Below, piece after piece: positions 22,484-33,600 of a DNA stretch of 64,000 nucleotides (positions within the stretch are counted from its first letter, which is position 1; every line of letters starts with the position of its first letter). Origin of the DNA: Rhodococcoides kyotonense (GTDB lineage: Bacteria > Actinomycetota > Actinomycetes > Mycobacteriales > Mycobacteriaceae); NCBI RefSeq assembly GCF_900188125.1, contig NZ_FZOW01000005.1:1-64000 (forward strand), read 5' to 3'. Both the position numbers and the translations under genes were made by a program. The notes under the pieces are model-generated. The model did no database searches. It saw only the letters and a list, made by a program, of their open reading frames with translations, and was not told the origin of the DNA.

Positions 22484-23251
22484 ATGACAACCATGCGAAT
22501 TACCGTCCTGGGATGTTCCGGGAGTGTGTCCGGACCAGACTCTCCGGCGTCGGGCTATCTGCTCGACGAGCCGGGAACGTCACCGGTGGTTCTGGACTTC
22601 GGCCCCGGCGTCCTCGGAGCATTGCAGCGGTACGCAGATCCAGGTGACGTCAGCGTTTTCCTGTCGCATCTGCACGCAGATCATTGCCTCGACGTGCCGG
22701 GCCTGTTGGTGTGGCGTCGCTATCATCCCAACCCACCCGAGGGCCGCGCCGTGGTCTACGGACCGAAGGACACCGCGTTCCGTCTCGGGGTCGCATCCGC
22801 CGAATGCGGCGGTCAGATCGACGACATGTCGGACACTCTGGAACTCCGTCGATGGGCCGACGGTCGCACCATTCAGCACGGGCAGCTCACTGTCCACACG
22901 CGGCAGGTGTACCACCCGCCGGAGTCGTACGGCATGCGCATCACGACCGGCGAGGGCAAGATCCTCGCCTACACCGGTGACACCGGGATGTGCCAGGCGG
23001 TACGCGATCTCGCGCACGGTGCCGACGTGTTGTTGTCGGAGGCGTCGTGGACGCACGCCGCGGATCGTCCGGTCGGAGTGCATCTCTCGGGCACCGAGGC
23101 CGGGCAACTGGCCCGCGAGGCAGGCGTCGGCGAACTGCTGTTGACGCACATTCCGCCGTGGACGTCGCGCGAGGATGTCATCGCGGAGGCGAAGGCCGAG
23201 TTCAGCGGGCCGGTCCACGCAGTCCTGCCGGGGGATGTCTTCACGGTCTGA
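22484..23251 (+). CDS. Metallo-beta-lactamase fold hydrolase (cyclic-nucleotide phosphodiesterase type)
   Basis: A 255-residue metal hydrolase. The ligand motif is SHLHADH; later ligands are Asp in AYTGDTG and His in LLLTHIPPW. It closely matches the Rv1339 type, an atypical class II cAMP phosphodiesterase in mycobacteria; that activity is a family transfer here. Start is taken as ATG 22484, with ATG 22493 as alternative. Upstream frame without composition support was excluded. murI, expected just upstream from the M. tuberculosis order, is absent. Confidence 0.88.
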   Translation: MTTMRITVLGCSGSVSGPDSPASGYLLDEPGTSPVVLDFGPGVLGALQRYADPGDVSVFLSHLHADHCLDVPGLLVWRRYHPNPPEGRAVVYGPKDTAFRLGVASAECGGQIDDMSDTLELRRWADGRTIQHGQLTVHTRQVYHPPESYGMRITTGEGKILAYTGDTGMCQAVRDLAHGADVLLSEASWTHAADRPVGVHLSGTEAGQLAREAGVGELLLTHIPPWTSREDVIAEAKAEFSGPVHAVLPGDVFTV

Positions 23252-23307
23252 TACCGAGATAGGCCGGGAGTGGAGCCTGCGGAATGACCTCGATTAGGGT
23301 GGCGGTC

Positions 23308-24093
23308 GTGTCGAGACGAGAAGACGGAAGAGCGGACGACGAACTCCGCACCATCAAGATCACACGCGGATTCACGAGCAATCCTGCCGGCTCGGTATTG
23401 GTCGAGTTCGGCAACACCCGCGTGATGTGCACAGCCAGCGTCGAGGAAGGTGTTCCTCGCTGGCGTAAGGGATCCGGGCTGGGCTGGCTCACCGCCGAGT
23501 ATGCGATGTTGCCCGCCGCCACGCATACGCGCAGTGGGCGTGAGTCGGTCAAGGGCAAGGTCGGTGGCCGCACCCAGGAGATCTCACGCCTGGTCGGTCG
23601 TTCGCTCCGTGCGTGCATCGACCTCGCCGCAATCGGCGAGAACACGATCGCGCTGGACTGCGACGTACTGCAGGCCGACGGCGGAACACGCACCGCGGCG
23701 ATCACCGGCGCGTTCGTCGCGCTGTCCGATGCTGTGACGTATCTGCGTGCTGCCGGGCGTCTCGCGGACCCGCAGCCCATCTCGTGCGGCATCGCCGCGG
23801 TCAGCGTCGGCGTCGTCGACGGCCGTGTGCGTCTCGATCTTCCGTACGAGGAGGACGCGCGTGCCGAGGTCGACATGAACGTCGTCGCAACGGACACGGG
23901 AACGCTCGTGGAAATTCAGGGCACCGGAGAGGGCGCGACGTTCCCGCGCACGACATTGGACAAGCTCCTCGATTCCGCACTCGCCGGTATCGAGCAACTC
24001 TTCGAGGTCCAGAAGGCCGCGCTGGCCGAGCCGTACCCCGGCGTCCTGCCCGAGATCGTCACCGAGACATCGAAGAAGAAATTCGGTGGCTGA
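23308..24093 (+). CDS. rph: Ribonuclease PH
   Basis: Phosphorolytic 3'-5' exoribonuclease that trims tRNA 3' ends. The 261-residue product starts at GTG with [13 protein letters not shown], matching the family N-terminus; an in-frame ATG 24 bases upstream is less likely. [25 protein letters not shown] phosphate and RNA-binding segments and [14 protein letters not shown] are present. The C-terminus overlaps rdgB by eight bases, so the two are translated from one message. Confidence 0.96.
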   Translation: MSRREDGRADDELRTIKITRGFTSNPAGSVLVEFGNTRVMCTASVEEGVPRWRKGSGLGWLTAEYAMLPAATHTRSGRESVKGKVGGRTQEISRLVGRSLRACIDLAAIGENTIALDCDVLQADGGTRTAAITGAFVALSDAVTYLRAAGRLADPQPISCGIAAVSVGVVDGRVRLDLPYEEDARAEVDMNVVATDTGTLVEIQGTGEGATFPRTTLDKLLDSALAGIEQLFEVQKAALAEPYPGVLPEIVTETSKKKFGG

Positions 24094-24694
24094 TGTGAAG
24101 TTGCTCGTCGCAAGTCGAAATGCCAAGAAACTGAACGAGTTACGACGCGTTCTCGACGGCGCGGGAATCTCCGGAATCGAACTCGTCGGGCTGAACGAGG
24201 TCCCCGAATTCCCGGAGGCGCCCGAGACCGAGGCCACATTCGAAGGAAATGCTCTCGCCAAAGCGCGCGACGGAGCTGCGGCAACCGGATTAGCCTGTGT
24301 AGCAGACGATTCCGGTATCGAGGTAGACGCGTTGAACGGAATGCCGGGTGTGCTCTCTGCACGGTGGTCCGGGACGCACGGCAACGACGATGCGAATACG
24401 GCTCTGTTGTTGGCGCAGTTGCAGGACGTTCCCGACGAGCGTAGGGGTGCGGGCTTCGTGTCCGCATGTGCACTGGTCGTCCCGGGCGGCACCGAAAGCG
24501 TCGTGCGTGGGGAGTGGCGCGGCGTGATCGCGCGTACTCCCTTGGGAGAGAACGGTTTCGGCTACGACCCCGTATTCGTGCCCGAGGGAGACGGCCGCTC
24601 GGCGGCCGAGCTCGCTGCGGAAGAGAAGGATGCAGCGTCGCACCGCGGACGCGCGCTGCGACTGCTGATTCCCGCGCTGCAGGCTCTGGTCTGA
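24086..24694 (+). CDS. rdgB: dITP/XTP pyrophosphatase (Ham1/RdgB)
   Basis: House-cleaning nucleotidase that hydrolyses dITP, XTP and related nucleotides. The 202 residues start at GTG inside the last codons of rph. Family motifs are [38 protein letters not shown] and [14 protein letters not shown] clear hairpin follows the stop. It corresponds to Rv1341. Confidence 0.95.
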   Translation: MADVKLLVASRNAKKLNELRRVLDGAGISGIELVGLNEVPEFPEAPETEATFEGNALAKARDGAAATGLACVADDSGIEVDALNGMPGVLSARWSGTHGNDDANTALLLAQLQDVPDERRGAGFVSACALVVPGGTESVVRGEWRGVIARTPLGENGFGYDPVFVPEGDGRSAAELAAEEKDAASHRGRALRLLIPALQALV

Positions 24695-24703
24695 GTGGAG
24701 CTT

Positions 24704-24736
24704 TCGTCGCCGACGGCTCCGTGCTGTCGGCGACGA
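24704..24736. terminator. Bidirectional terminator between rdgB and DUF3817 gene
   Basis: An 11-bp perfect stem, tcgtcgccgac (24704-24714) with gtcggcgacga (24726-24736), separated by an 11-base loop. It lies between two convergent genes, ten bases after the rdgB stop, and can serve both strands. Confidence 0.75.
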
Positions 24737-24740
24737 GAAG

Positions 24741-25091
24741 TCAGACTCCGAAGTCGCGCTTGACCTGGGTGGTTCGCCAGTGCTCGACGAAGAACGACAG
24801 GAACGGGATGGTGCCTGCGAGCAGCGTGCCGATGGTGCGCGGTGCCGGCCAGCGGACCTTGATCGCGAGGTCGATCGTCAGGATGAGATAGACCAGATAG
24901 ACCCAGCCGTGCACGACGGCGATCCAACTCGGCACGTTCTCGACCTTGAAGATGTACTTGGCGACCATTTCACCGGTGAGCACCAGCAGCCAGATGCCGG
25001 TGACGTACGCGAGGACGCGGTAGCGCAGCAGAGCCGACGCGATCTTCTTGGTCTTGTCGGTCTGAACCGACCTCTCCGGTGCCGAGCTCAC
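24741..25091 (-). CDS. DUF3817 integral membrane protein
   Basis: A 116-residue membrane protein with three hydrophobic helices (YRVLAYVTGIWLLVLTGE, VVHGWVYLVYLILTIDLAI, TIGTLLAGTIPFLSFFVEHW). It is the second DUF3817 member in the window and matches Rv1342c in position. The GTG start overlaps the stop of the upstream LprD-like gene by four bases, so the two are coupled. Function is unknown. Confidence 0.88.
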   Translation of the reverse strand: MSSAPERSVQTDKTKKIASALLRYRVLAYVTGIWLLVLTGEMVAKYIFKVENVPSWIAVVHGWVYLVYLILTIDLAIKVRWPAPRTIGTLLAGTIPFLSFFVEHWRTTQVKRDFGV

Positions 25092-25492
25092 GTGGTACTC
25101 CTGTCGGGATGTTCGGAGCGGTCGAGCTCCGCGAGATAGCTGTTGTACTCGAGCAGTTGCCGAGCTTCGGGGTCGTCGAGACTGTCGTCGGCGGCAGCCG
25201 TCGGTCGCTGGGGAAGCAGGTCGGCCGGTATTTCGCGGACGACGTCCTCTGCGGGTGCATCCTCGTTCGTGTCGCCGTCGGACTGGTCCTCGAGCCGCAC
25301 GAACTGGCGGTAGGCGTAGACGACGAATGCCGCGAAGAGCGGCCACTGGAATGCGTAACCGAGGTTCTGGCCGTCACCGCCGACCGATTCGAAGCGCTCC
25401 CACTGCCACCATCCGAGCGCGAGGCATCCCAGCGCGGACACGACGACCAGCGCGATCAGCGCGGGCCGGTGATGAGAGCGGGATTTTGCCAC
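25088..25492 (-). CDS. Small membrane-anchored protein, LprD-like
   Basis: A 134-residue protein with two transmembrane helices (about residues 10-30 and 46-62) and an acidic hydrophilic C-terminal tail ending LLEYNSYLAELDRSE. By position and layout it matches Rv1343c (LprD). No lipobox is visible: the N-terminus reads MAKSRSHHRPALIALVVVSALGCLALGWW, and the single Cys lies inside the first helix. Function is unknown; it is coupled to the DUF3817 gene. Confidence 0.8.
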   Translation of the reverse strand: MAKSRSHHRPALIALVVVSALGCLALGWWQWERFESVGGDGQNLGYAFQWPLFAAFVVYAYRQFVRLEDQSDGDTNEDAPAEDVVREIPADLLPQRPTAAADDSLDDPEARQLLEYNSYLAELDRSEHPDRSTT

Positions 25493-25552
25493 ACCCCGAA
25501 GGTACCCGAGGGGCTACTACATCTGGTAGTTCGGTGTCGAGGACAACATGAG

Positions 25553-25634
<82 letters not shown>

Positions 25635-25663
25635 GAGTGCTCGGCAAGTCTACAACGCCGCAT

Positions 25664-25691
25664 CCACGCAAACGCACATGCGTTTGCGTGG
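25664..25691. promoter_or_regulatory. 28-bp near-perfect palindrome between tRNA-Leu and tetR
   Basis: ccacgcaaacgca, two bases (ca), then tgcgtttgcgtgg: a 13-bp perfect inverted repeat. It lies 29 bases upstream of the tRNA 5' end and 54 bases upstream of the divergent TetR gene. Position and symmetry suit a TetR dimer operator, most simply autoregulation; a hairpin in RNA is also possible. Confidence 0.65.
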
Positions 25692-25745
25692 GAGGCGCGG
25701 GGGTGAGGGCGTGGGGGACTGCAGCGTACGGCGTACTGTGCAGAC

Positions 25746-26507
25746 GTGGTGAGCAAGAAGGAACCCGCGTTCGATCCGGTGCGTTCGCTCGAACTGTTGT
25801 GGCGAGTCGGCGAGAAGCCAAGTCGCGCCGGGTTGACCGTCGATTCGATCGTCGCCGCTGCACTCACGATCGCGGACGCCGACGGTATCGATGCCGTGTC
25901 GATGCGCAGGGTCGCCGACGCGCTCGGTGTCGGGACGATGTCGCTGTACACCCATATTCCGGGGCGCGCGGAGCTCGCAGATCTGATGGTGGACAGCGCA
26001 CTCGGGTCGTTGTACTCCAGTGTCGACGAGCCGAAGAGCGCCACCAGTGGGTGGCGTGACGGTCTTCGATTCGTCGCCGAACGGAATTGGCTTCTCTACC
26101 AACGTCATCCGTGGCTACTCGATGCGCAGGGGCCTCGATTGGTGTTGGGGCCCAACACCAACGACAAGTACGAGGCAGAGCTGGGAGTGATCGACGGTGT
26201 CGGTCTGTCCGACGTCGAGATGGATTCGGTTCTGACACTCGTGCTCACCCACGTGGCGGGTACTGCTCGGGCGCTCGTTCGATTCGATCGCGTGCGTGAG
26301 GAGTCGGGTATGACCGACGCTCAGTGGTGGGACGCCACAGCGCCGGTCCTCGCCCGCGTCATGCAACGCGATCGATACCCGTTGTCGTCGCGGGTCGGGA
26401 CCGCGTCGTCGACGTCGTACGACGCCGCGAGCGATCCCGTCCACGAGTACGAGTTCGGTGTCGAGAGAATTCTCGACGGTGTGGCGGCCCTGATCGACCG
26501 CGGCTAG
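25746..26507 (+). CDS. TetR family regulator (TetR_C-type)
   Basis: A 253-residue repressor. The N-terminal helix-turn-helix reads TVDSIVAAALTIADADGIDAVSMRRVADALGVGTMSLYTHI. The longer ligand domain resembles the TetR/ActII C-terminal class. GTG 25746 is the first start; a second GTG follows immediately. The last codons overlap the convergent next gene by four bases. The upstream palindrome is a likely operator. Ligand and targets are unknown; no efflux gene is adjacent. Confidence 0.88.
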   Translation: MVSKKEPAFDPVRSLELLWRVGEKPSRAGLTVDSIVAAALTIADADGIDAVSMRRVADALGVGTMSLYTHIPGRAELADLMVDSALGSLYSSVDEPKSATSGWRDGLRFVAERNWLLYQRHPWLLDAQGPRLVLGPNTNDKYEAELGVIDGVGLSDVEMDSVLTLVLTHVAGTARALVRFDRVREESGMTDAQWWDATAPVLARVMQRDRYPLSSRVGTASSTSYDAASDPVHEYEFGVERILDGVAALIDRG

Positions 26508-27262
26508 GCGCTCTTCTTCTTCCGCGGAGGCGGTCTACGAAGCACTCGCCAGAGAGCGTGTTCGACTGTCGCGAGGTCACTGCCCAATTCCCTTGCAGCT
26601 GCGTGCATGAGCTCGTGCGTCCCGCATTCGTCGACCTCTTCGCCGATTGCCCCCGACACGAAGGCGACGAGAGGGGACATGTCCTGGTCCCGAATGCCGA
26701 CCACGAACATCATGCAGCGCCAGGTCTTGGCCCCGATGCCTGCTATCGACGTGAAGGCATCGGCCTGATCCATGAACTGCCGACTACTTGCGTCGGCGAG
26801 GTCTGCGGAACGGTCGACGCCGACTTCCATCAACGCAGCGGCTGCCTTTGCTGCGGCCTCTGCCTTTGTCGTCGAGTTGCCTGCGACGCGCTGGCGATTG
26901 CCGAGAATGTCTGCCAGGTTGTCCGGATCGTCGACGAACTGTGCGAGAAACGAAAGGTCGTCGAGCAGGTCGGTTGCCCGGTGCTCACGCCACCGGGTGA
27001 TGACGCGTCGCACTCCGTTGCGTTCGGTGCCGTAGGTCGCGCGCGCCGAGAACACCGAGTCGAGCAATGCCGCCTCGATCTCGCCTTGCCACCCCGGAAA
27101 CCAGAACGGAGTCGTGTTGCGTTCGACTGTCGCCTCGATGTGTGCGGCGAGAGCGGAAACTTCGTCACGAAACTCGGCGGCGGCCTCTTCTCGTGCGCGC
27201 TGCTGTTCACTCGTCTCGTCCACGGCTGCGTGCGAATCGATATGTGTTACTGGTGAATACAT
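26504..27262 (-). CDS. Conserved actinobacterial protein, possible helix-hairpin-helix
   Basis: A 252-residue cytoplasmic protein, not confidently recognised. I take the ATG at 27262 (MYSPVTHID) because a purine-rich ribosome site precedes it. The N-terminal part is helical and rich in Glu/Ala. A segment DAFTSIAGIGAKTWRCMMFVVG looks like a helix-hairpin-helix of the kind found in DNA glycosylases, and the C-terminus ends in a basic tail PPPRKKKSA. DNA binding is a guess. It is divergent from fas and shares the 430-base fas upstream region. Confidence 0.7.
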   Translation of the reverse strand: MYSPVTHIDSHAAVDETSEQQRAREEAAAEFRDEVSALAAHIEATVERNTTPFWFPGWQGEIEAALLDSVFSARATYGTERNGVRRVITRWREHRATDLLDDLSFLAQFVDDPDNLADILGNRQRVAGNSTTKAEAAAKAAAALMEVGVDRSADLADASSRQFMDQADAFTSIAGIGAKTWRCMMFVVGIRDQDMSPLVAFVSGAIGEEVDECGTHELMHAAARELGSDLATVEHALWRVLRRPPPRKKKSA

Positions 27263-27695
27263 GAACCCCCCTGTCGGTTGTGTGGCGGGGAAGCTACAAG
27301 GCGGCACCGACAGATTTCGCGCCACGCGTCTCGACCGGTCCGACTGTGGCGAGGTTCACATAACGGAATGATAACGAAAAATGCGAGGGTTTCCTCATGT
27401 TTGATCGGCCCGAATCCGCGCCGTGCCTGCGCGGATGGTCGTTACCGACGAGTCGGTTCAACACGGGGTAAAGGCGTCGAGCAGCGCTTACTCGCTGGTA
27501 GCACTTGGACGTCAAATGAAACGTGAGGATTTCCTCATGATTCTGTGTCAACCTTGGTGCACGCGGATGGAGCCACCTCGTTGCCAACGGCGGTCTCGCT
27601 CGAGAAACATTTCGCTCATTTGTGCGCCGGCCACGGCATCACCCGACGAAGCAATCTCGACTCCCCGAGTTGCTCACGAGAGGAATCGCAGCACC
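27263..27695. promoter_or_regulatory. fas upstream region with a duplicated palindromic element
   Basis: The 433 bases upstream of fas contain two copies of a 20-base element, at 27380-27399 and 27521-27540, sharing 17 of 20 bases. Each contains a small palindrome, gaggRtttcctcatg. The pair sits 141 bases apart. Candidate binding sites for a fatty-acid regulator (FasR is a TetR-type activator of fas in mycobacteria), or for the protein encoded divergently. No consensus is confirmed. Confidence 0.5.
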
Positions 27696-30600
27696 TTGAC
27701 GATCAACGAGAGCACGCCTTCACACGGACAGGGCGCGGGCAGGTCCCCCAAGAGCGGTGGCACGTCTCGTACCCTCGCGGACCGCTTCGCTGCCGGAGAG
27801 CCCTACGCACTGGCATTCGGCGGACAGGGATCGCCGTGGTTGAGCTCCCTCGAGGAACTCGCCCGTGATTCCGCCCTCGAACCCGAACTCACCGACCTCG
27901 TCAACGAATCCGCAGCGATTCTGGCCCCCGTCGCTGACGACCTGCTCGTCGTGCGCTCGGTCGGATTCGACCCGATCGGGTGGATGCTGGAGCAGGACCT
28001 CGCCGACGACGACGAGGGCGCCGCCGCATTCGGTCCCTCCGAAGCAGCACTGACGTCGGCTGCAGTCTCCCTCCCCGGTGTCTTCCTCACCCAGGTCGCT
28101 GCATTGCGCGCACTGAAGCTGCAGGGCCTCGACCCCGCCGCGGCCCCGCCCGTCAGCGTCATCGGCCACTCGCAGGGCCTCATCGCCGCGGAGTCGGTCA
28201 AGAGCAACGGTGCAGAGGACGCGCGTCTGCTCGCAGTCGCGCAGCTCATAGGTGCCGCAGCCGGTCTCGTCGCACGGCGTCGCGGCATCATCGGCGCAGC
28301 CGACCGTGCACCCATGGTCTCCGTCTCCGGCGTCGAGCCCGAGCGTCTGCAGGCCATCGTCGACGAGCTCGCCATCGACGGCGCACCCGAGCGCTCCGCA
28401 GTTCTCGCCATCCGCAACGGCCGCCGACGCGTCGTACTCGCCGGGCCGCCTGCCCAGCTGGCTCGCGTCCAGGAACGCGCCGAGCAGATCGCCGCGCAAG
28501 AAGAGCGTGAGCGCGAGTCGAAGAAGCGCGGAGGAGCGACATTCTCGCCCGTCTTCGAACAGCTTCCGGTCGAGGTCGGCTTCCATCACCCCGCGTTGGC
28601 CGACGCCGTCGAACTCGTCGCCGCATGGGCGCAGCGCACCGGCCTCGACGTCGAGGTCGCACGCACGCTCGCACAGCGCATCCTCGTCGATCCCGTCGAC
28701 TGGGTCACCGAAATCGACGGAGTCATCGACGCCGGCGCCGACTGGATCCTCGATCTCGGCCCCGGCGACATCCTCACTCGCATGACGGTGCCTGCTCTGC
28801 GTGGACAGGGCGTCGGCATCGTCGCTGCCTCGACCCGCGGTGGCCACCGCAACCTCCTCACCCCGGGTGCAGCTCCCGAGGTCCAGCCTGCATGGTCGGA
28901 ATTCGCGCCGAAGCCGGTGACGCTTCCGGACGGCCGCGTCGTCGTCGAGACCTCCTTCACGAAGCTGACCGGCCGCTCGCCGATGCTGCTTGCAGGCATG
29001 ACGCCGACGACCGTGGATCCCGCGATCGTCGCAGCGGCGGCCAACGCCGGCCACTGGGCCGAGCTCGCCGGTGGTGGCCAGGTCACCGAACAGATCTTCG
29101 CCGACCACGTCGAGAAGCTGGAAGGCTTGCTCGAGCCGGGTCGCGCCGTGCAGTTCAACTCCATGTTCCTCGATCCGTACCTGTGGAAGCTGCACGTGGG
29201 CGGCAAGCGTCTCGTCCCGCGTGCTCGCGCTGCAGGAGCCCCGTTCGACGGCGTCGTCGTCACCGCTGGCATCCCGGAGCTCGAAGAAGCAGTCACGATC
29301 ATCGACGACCTGCGTGAAGCAGGATTCAGCTACGTCGCGTTCAAGCCGGGAACCGTCGCGCAGATCCGCGCAGTCATCCGCATCGCGAGTGAAGTGCCGT
29401 CGTTCCCCGTCATCGCCCACATCGAGGGCGGCCGCGCAGGTGGCCACCACTCGTGGGAGGACCTCGACGATCTGCTTCTGTCCACGTACGCCGAGCTGCG
29501 TGCGCGCCCGAACCTCGTCATCTGCGTCGGCGGTGGCATCGGAACGCCCGAGCGTGCAGCCGAATACCTCACCGGCCGTTGGTCGCTCGGCGCCGGCTAC
29601 CCGAAGATGCCCCTCGACGGCATCCTCGTCGGAACCGCTGCGATGGCCACTCTCGAAGCCACCACCTCTGCCGAGGTCAAGCAATTGCTCGTCGACACAC
29701 CCGGTACCCCCGACTGGGTCGGTGCAGGCACCGCCGGCGGTGGAATGGCGTCCGGCCGTAGCCAGCTGGGTGCCGACATCCACGAGATCGACAACGCCGC
29801 ATCGCGTTGCGGTCGCCTCCTCGACGAGGTCGCAGGAGATGCCGACGCGGTTGCGAAGCGTCGCGACGAGATCATCGCCGCGCTCGACGGCACCGCGAAG
29901 CCGTACTTCGGCGATGTCGCCGAGATGACCTACGCACAGTGGCTGGATCGGTATCTCGATCTCGCCATCGGTGCCGACGTTCACAAGGAGTTCGACACCG
30001 GCGGAGAGTTCGCCGACGCACTCACCGAGGCAACGGAATCGGTGTGGCTCGACGTCACCTGGCGCACCCGCTTCCTCGAGATGCTGCAGCGCGCCGAGGC
30101 ACGTCTGCACCCGGTCGACCGTGGACCCATCCCGACACTGTTCGCCGACGTGGACACACTCGAGCGTCCACGTGCGGCCCTGCGCTCGCTCCTCGCGCAG
30201 TTCCCAGACGCAGGCGACGTCGTTCTCCACCCCGCCGACATCACGTTCTTCACCTCGCTGTGCCGCCTGCCGGGCAAGCCGGTCAACTTCGTTCCCGTCG
30301 TCGACGGAGACGTCCGCCGTTGGTGGCGCAGCGACTCGCTGTGGCAGGCACACGATCCGCGCTACTCGGCCGACCAGGTCTGTGTCATTCCTGGCACCGT
30401 CGCGGTTGCCGGAATCACCCGCGTCGACGAGCCCGTAGGCGACCTGCTGAACCGCTTCGAGAAGGCCACGTCCGACGAACTCCTCTCGGACGGCGTCGAA
30501 GCAGCGCCGATCTCGAGCCGTCGTCATGCAGACCTCGCTCCGGGACTTCTCGGCATCGTCCTCGGTGCACCGGACGTCAACTGGGCCTCGCGCCTGACGC

Positions 30601-33600
30601 AGAACCCCGTTGCGCGCCTGGGTGATCCGACCGAATGGGTCGTCGATTCCGACACGCTCGCGTCGCACCCCCAGACGGGATCGACGCTGACGGTTCAGGA
30701 TTCGGACCACGTCGAGCTGAACGTTCCGCTCGCGCCGGGCAAAGAGGTGCGAATCCTCTTCACCGTTCCCGCATCGACGGTCGACGGCGGCGCACCTGTC
30801 GTCACGGCCGAGGACGCACAGACCTCGATGTCTGCATTGCTGGGAGTTGCTGCAGGACAGGAACTTCCGAAGGTCAAGAACGGCGTCGCCCGCATCAACC
30901 TCGCATGGGTTCCCGACCTCGTCGCCGACCATGCGGGTGTCACCGGATCCGGACTGCCCGAGTCGCTGACCGTCAGCGGCAAGGCTGTTCCCGACGTGCT
31001 CGTCGGCGCATGCTGGCCTGCTGTGTTCGCTGTTCTCGGCGCCACCAAGACGGCAAGTGACATCGACGTCATCGAGGGCATGCTCGATCTGGTTCACCTG
31101 GACCACAGTGTCAACTTCGTCGGCGAACTGCCTTCCGACACCTCCATTCTGGTCGTCAAGGCCTCGGCGGGAGAGGTGCTCGACACCGATCTCGGTCGCG
31201 TCGTGGAGGTCACCGTCGAGATCGGCGCCATGCTCGGTGAGGGTCTCGACGCACCGACCGTCGCAACTCTGGTGGAGCGCTTCGCGATTCGCGGACGTAC
31301 CGGCAAGGGTGAGCTGTCCGATCCGGCGCCCGCCGGCGGTTCGGTCTCCTCCGAGTCCAAGGACACCCCGCGTCGTCGCCGTCGTCAGACCACGATCCTG
31401 GCCCCGCGCAACATGGCTGCGTTCGCACAGGTCTCGGGCGACCACAATCCGATTCACACGTCGGACCCGGCAGCGCTGCTCGCCGGCCTCGGCAGTCCGA
31501 TCGTGCACGGCATGTGGCTGTCGGCCGCAGCTCAGCAGGTCGTCACGGCAATCGACTACGCGGACACCAAGACTCCGCCTCGTCGACTGACCGCGTGGAC
31601 CTCCCGCTTCCTCGGCATGGTTCGCCCCGGAGCGGAGATCGATGTGCGCGTCGACCGCACCGGATTCGATCAAGGTGCCGAGCTGATCGAGGTGTCCTGC
31701 CGTGTCGCAGGCGATCTCGTCATGGTCGCATCCGGCCGTACCGCTGCACCGAAGACGGTCTACGCGTTCCCCGGCCAGGGCATTCAGCGTCAGGGCATGG
31801 GCCTCGACGCACGTGCACGGTCCAAGGCTGCTCGTGAGGTCTGGGAGCGTGCCGACAAGCACACTCGCACGGCGCTCGGATTCTCGATTCTCGCTGTGGT
31901 GCGGGACAACCCGACGTCGCTCAAGGCGCGCGGCACCGTGCACAAGCACCCCGACGGCGTTCTGCACCTGACGCAGTTCACCCAGGTCGCCATGGCGGTC
32001 CTCGGTGTCGCACAGGTCGCCGAACTCCGTGAATCCGGTGTGTTCGTGGAGAACTCGATCCTCGCCGGACACTCCGTCGGTGAGTACAACGCGCTCGCCG
32101 CTGTCGCAGGTGTGTTGCCGCTCGAAGCTGTCCTGGAGGTCGTCTTCCAGCGCGGCTCGGCGATGCACGCTCTCGTCCCGCGCGATGCCGCAGGGCGAAG
32201 CAACTACCGCATGGCCGCGATCCGGCCGTCGCAGATCGGTCTTGCCGACGACGACGTGCAAGGATTCGTCGCAGGTGTCGCCGAGGAGACCGGCGAGTTC
32301 CTCGAGATCGTCAACCTGAACCTGCGTGGCAGCCAGTACGCCATCGCCGGAACGGTCGACGGACTGAACGCACTCGAGAAGAAGATCGCGATCCGCCGCG
32401 CCGAGTTCGGTGGCAAGGCCGCGTACATCATGGTCCCCGGCATCGACGTGCCGTTCCACTCCACCGTGCTGCGCGGGGGAGTCGCGGACTTCCGCACCCG
32501 CCTGCAGGCACTGCTGCCCGCGGATCTCGATCCCGAGATTCTCATCGGGCGCTACGTTCCGAACCTGGTCCCCAAGCCGTTCTCCCTCGATCGTGAGTTC
32601 ATCCAGGAGATCGCGGATCTGGTTCCGTCGGAGCCCCTGAACGACGTTCTCGCGGACTTCGATTCGTGGGCTGCGCGTACCCACGACCTGTGCCGCGTCG
32701 TGCTGACCGAACTGCTCGCATGGCAGTTCGCCAGCCCGGTGCGCTGGATCGAAACACAGGATCTGCTGTTCGCCGACGAGTCGGACGGCGGCCTCGGAGT
32801 CGAGCGCTTCGTCGAAATCGGCCTCAGCGCAACGCCGACCGTCGCCAACCTCGCGTCGCAGACGCTGAAGTTGCCGGGCCGCTTCGGCTTCCCCGTCGAG
32901 GTCCTCAACGTCGAGCGTGAAGCTGCGATCGTCTACGGCACGGACACCGATCCGGCACCTGCCGACGAGGACGAGGCTCCTGTCGCCGAAGCCGCTCCTG
33001 CTGCTGTTGCTGCCGCTCCGGCAGCTGCTCCGGCACCCGCCGCGGCTCCGTCGGGCGGACCGCGTCCCGACGACATCGCCTTCAGTGCAGCCGATGCCAC
33101 CAAGATCCTCATCGGTCTGTGGACCAAGCTGCAGCTCGATCAGATCGGGCCCGCCGACACCATCGAGGCACTGTGCGACGGCGTCTCCTCTCGTCGTAAC
33201 CAGCTGCTCGTGGACCTCGGCTCCGAGCTCTCGCTCGGCGCGATCGACGGTGCTGCCGACGCCGACATGGGCGCGCTCTCGGGCACGGTCAACAAGCTGG
33301 CTCGTACGTACAAGCCGTTCGGCCCCGTGCTGAGCGACTCGATCAACGACCACCTGCGCAAGGTCTTCGGGCCTTCGGGACGTCGCCCGGCCTCCATCGC
33401 GGATCGCGTCAAGAAGACCTGGGAACTCGGCGACGGCTGGGCAAGCCACGTCACCGCCGAGGTCGCCCTCGGTACCCGTGACGGCGCTTCGGTGCGCGGC
33501 GGTGCTCTCGGCGGTCTCGCCGACGGCGCACTCGCCGACGGCAATGCAGTCGACACCGTGATCGACTCTGCCGTGGCCGCAGTCGCTGCACGACGCGGCG

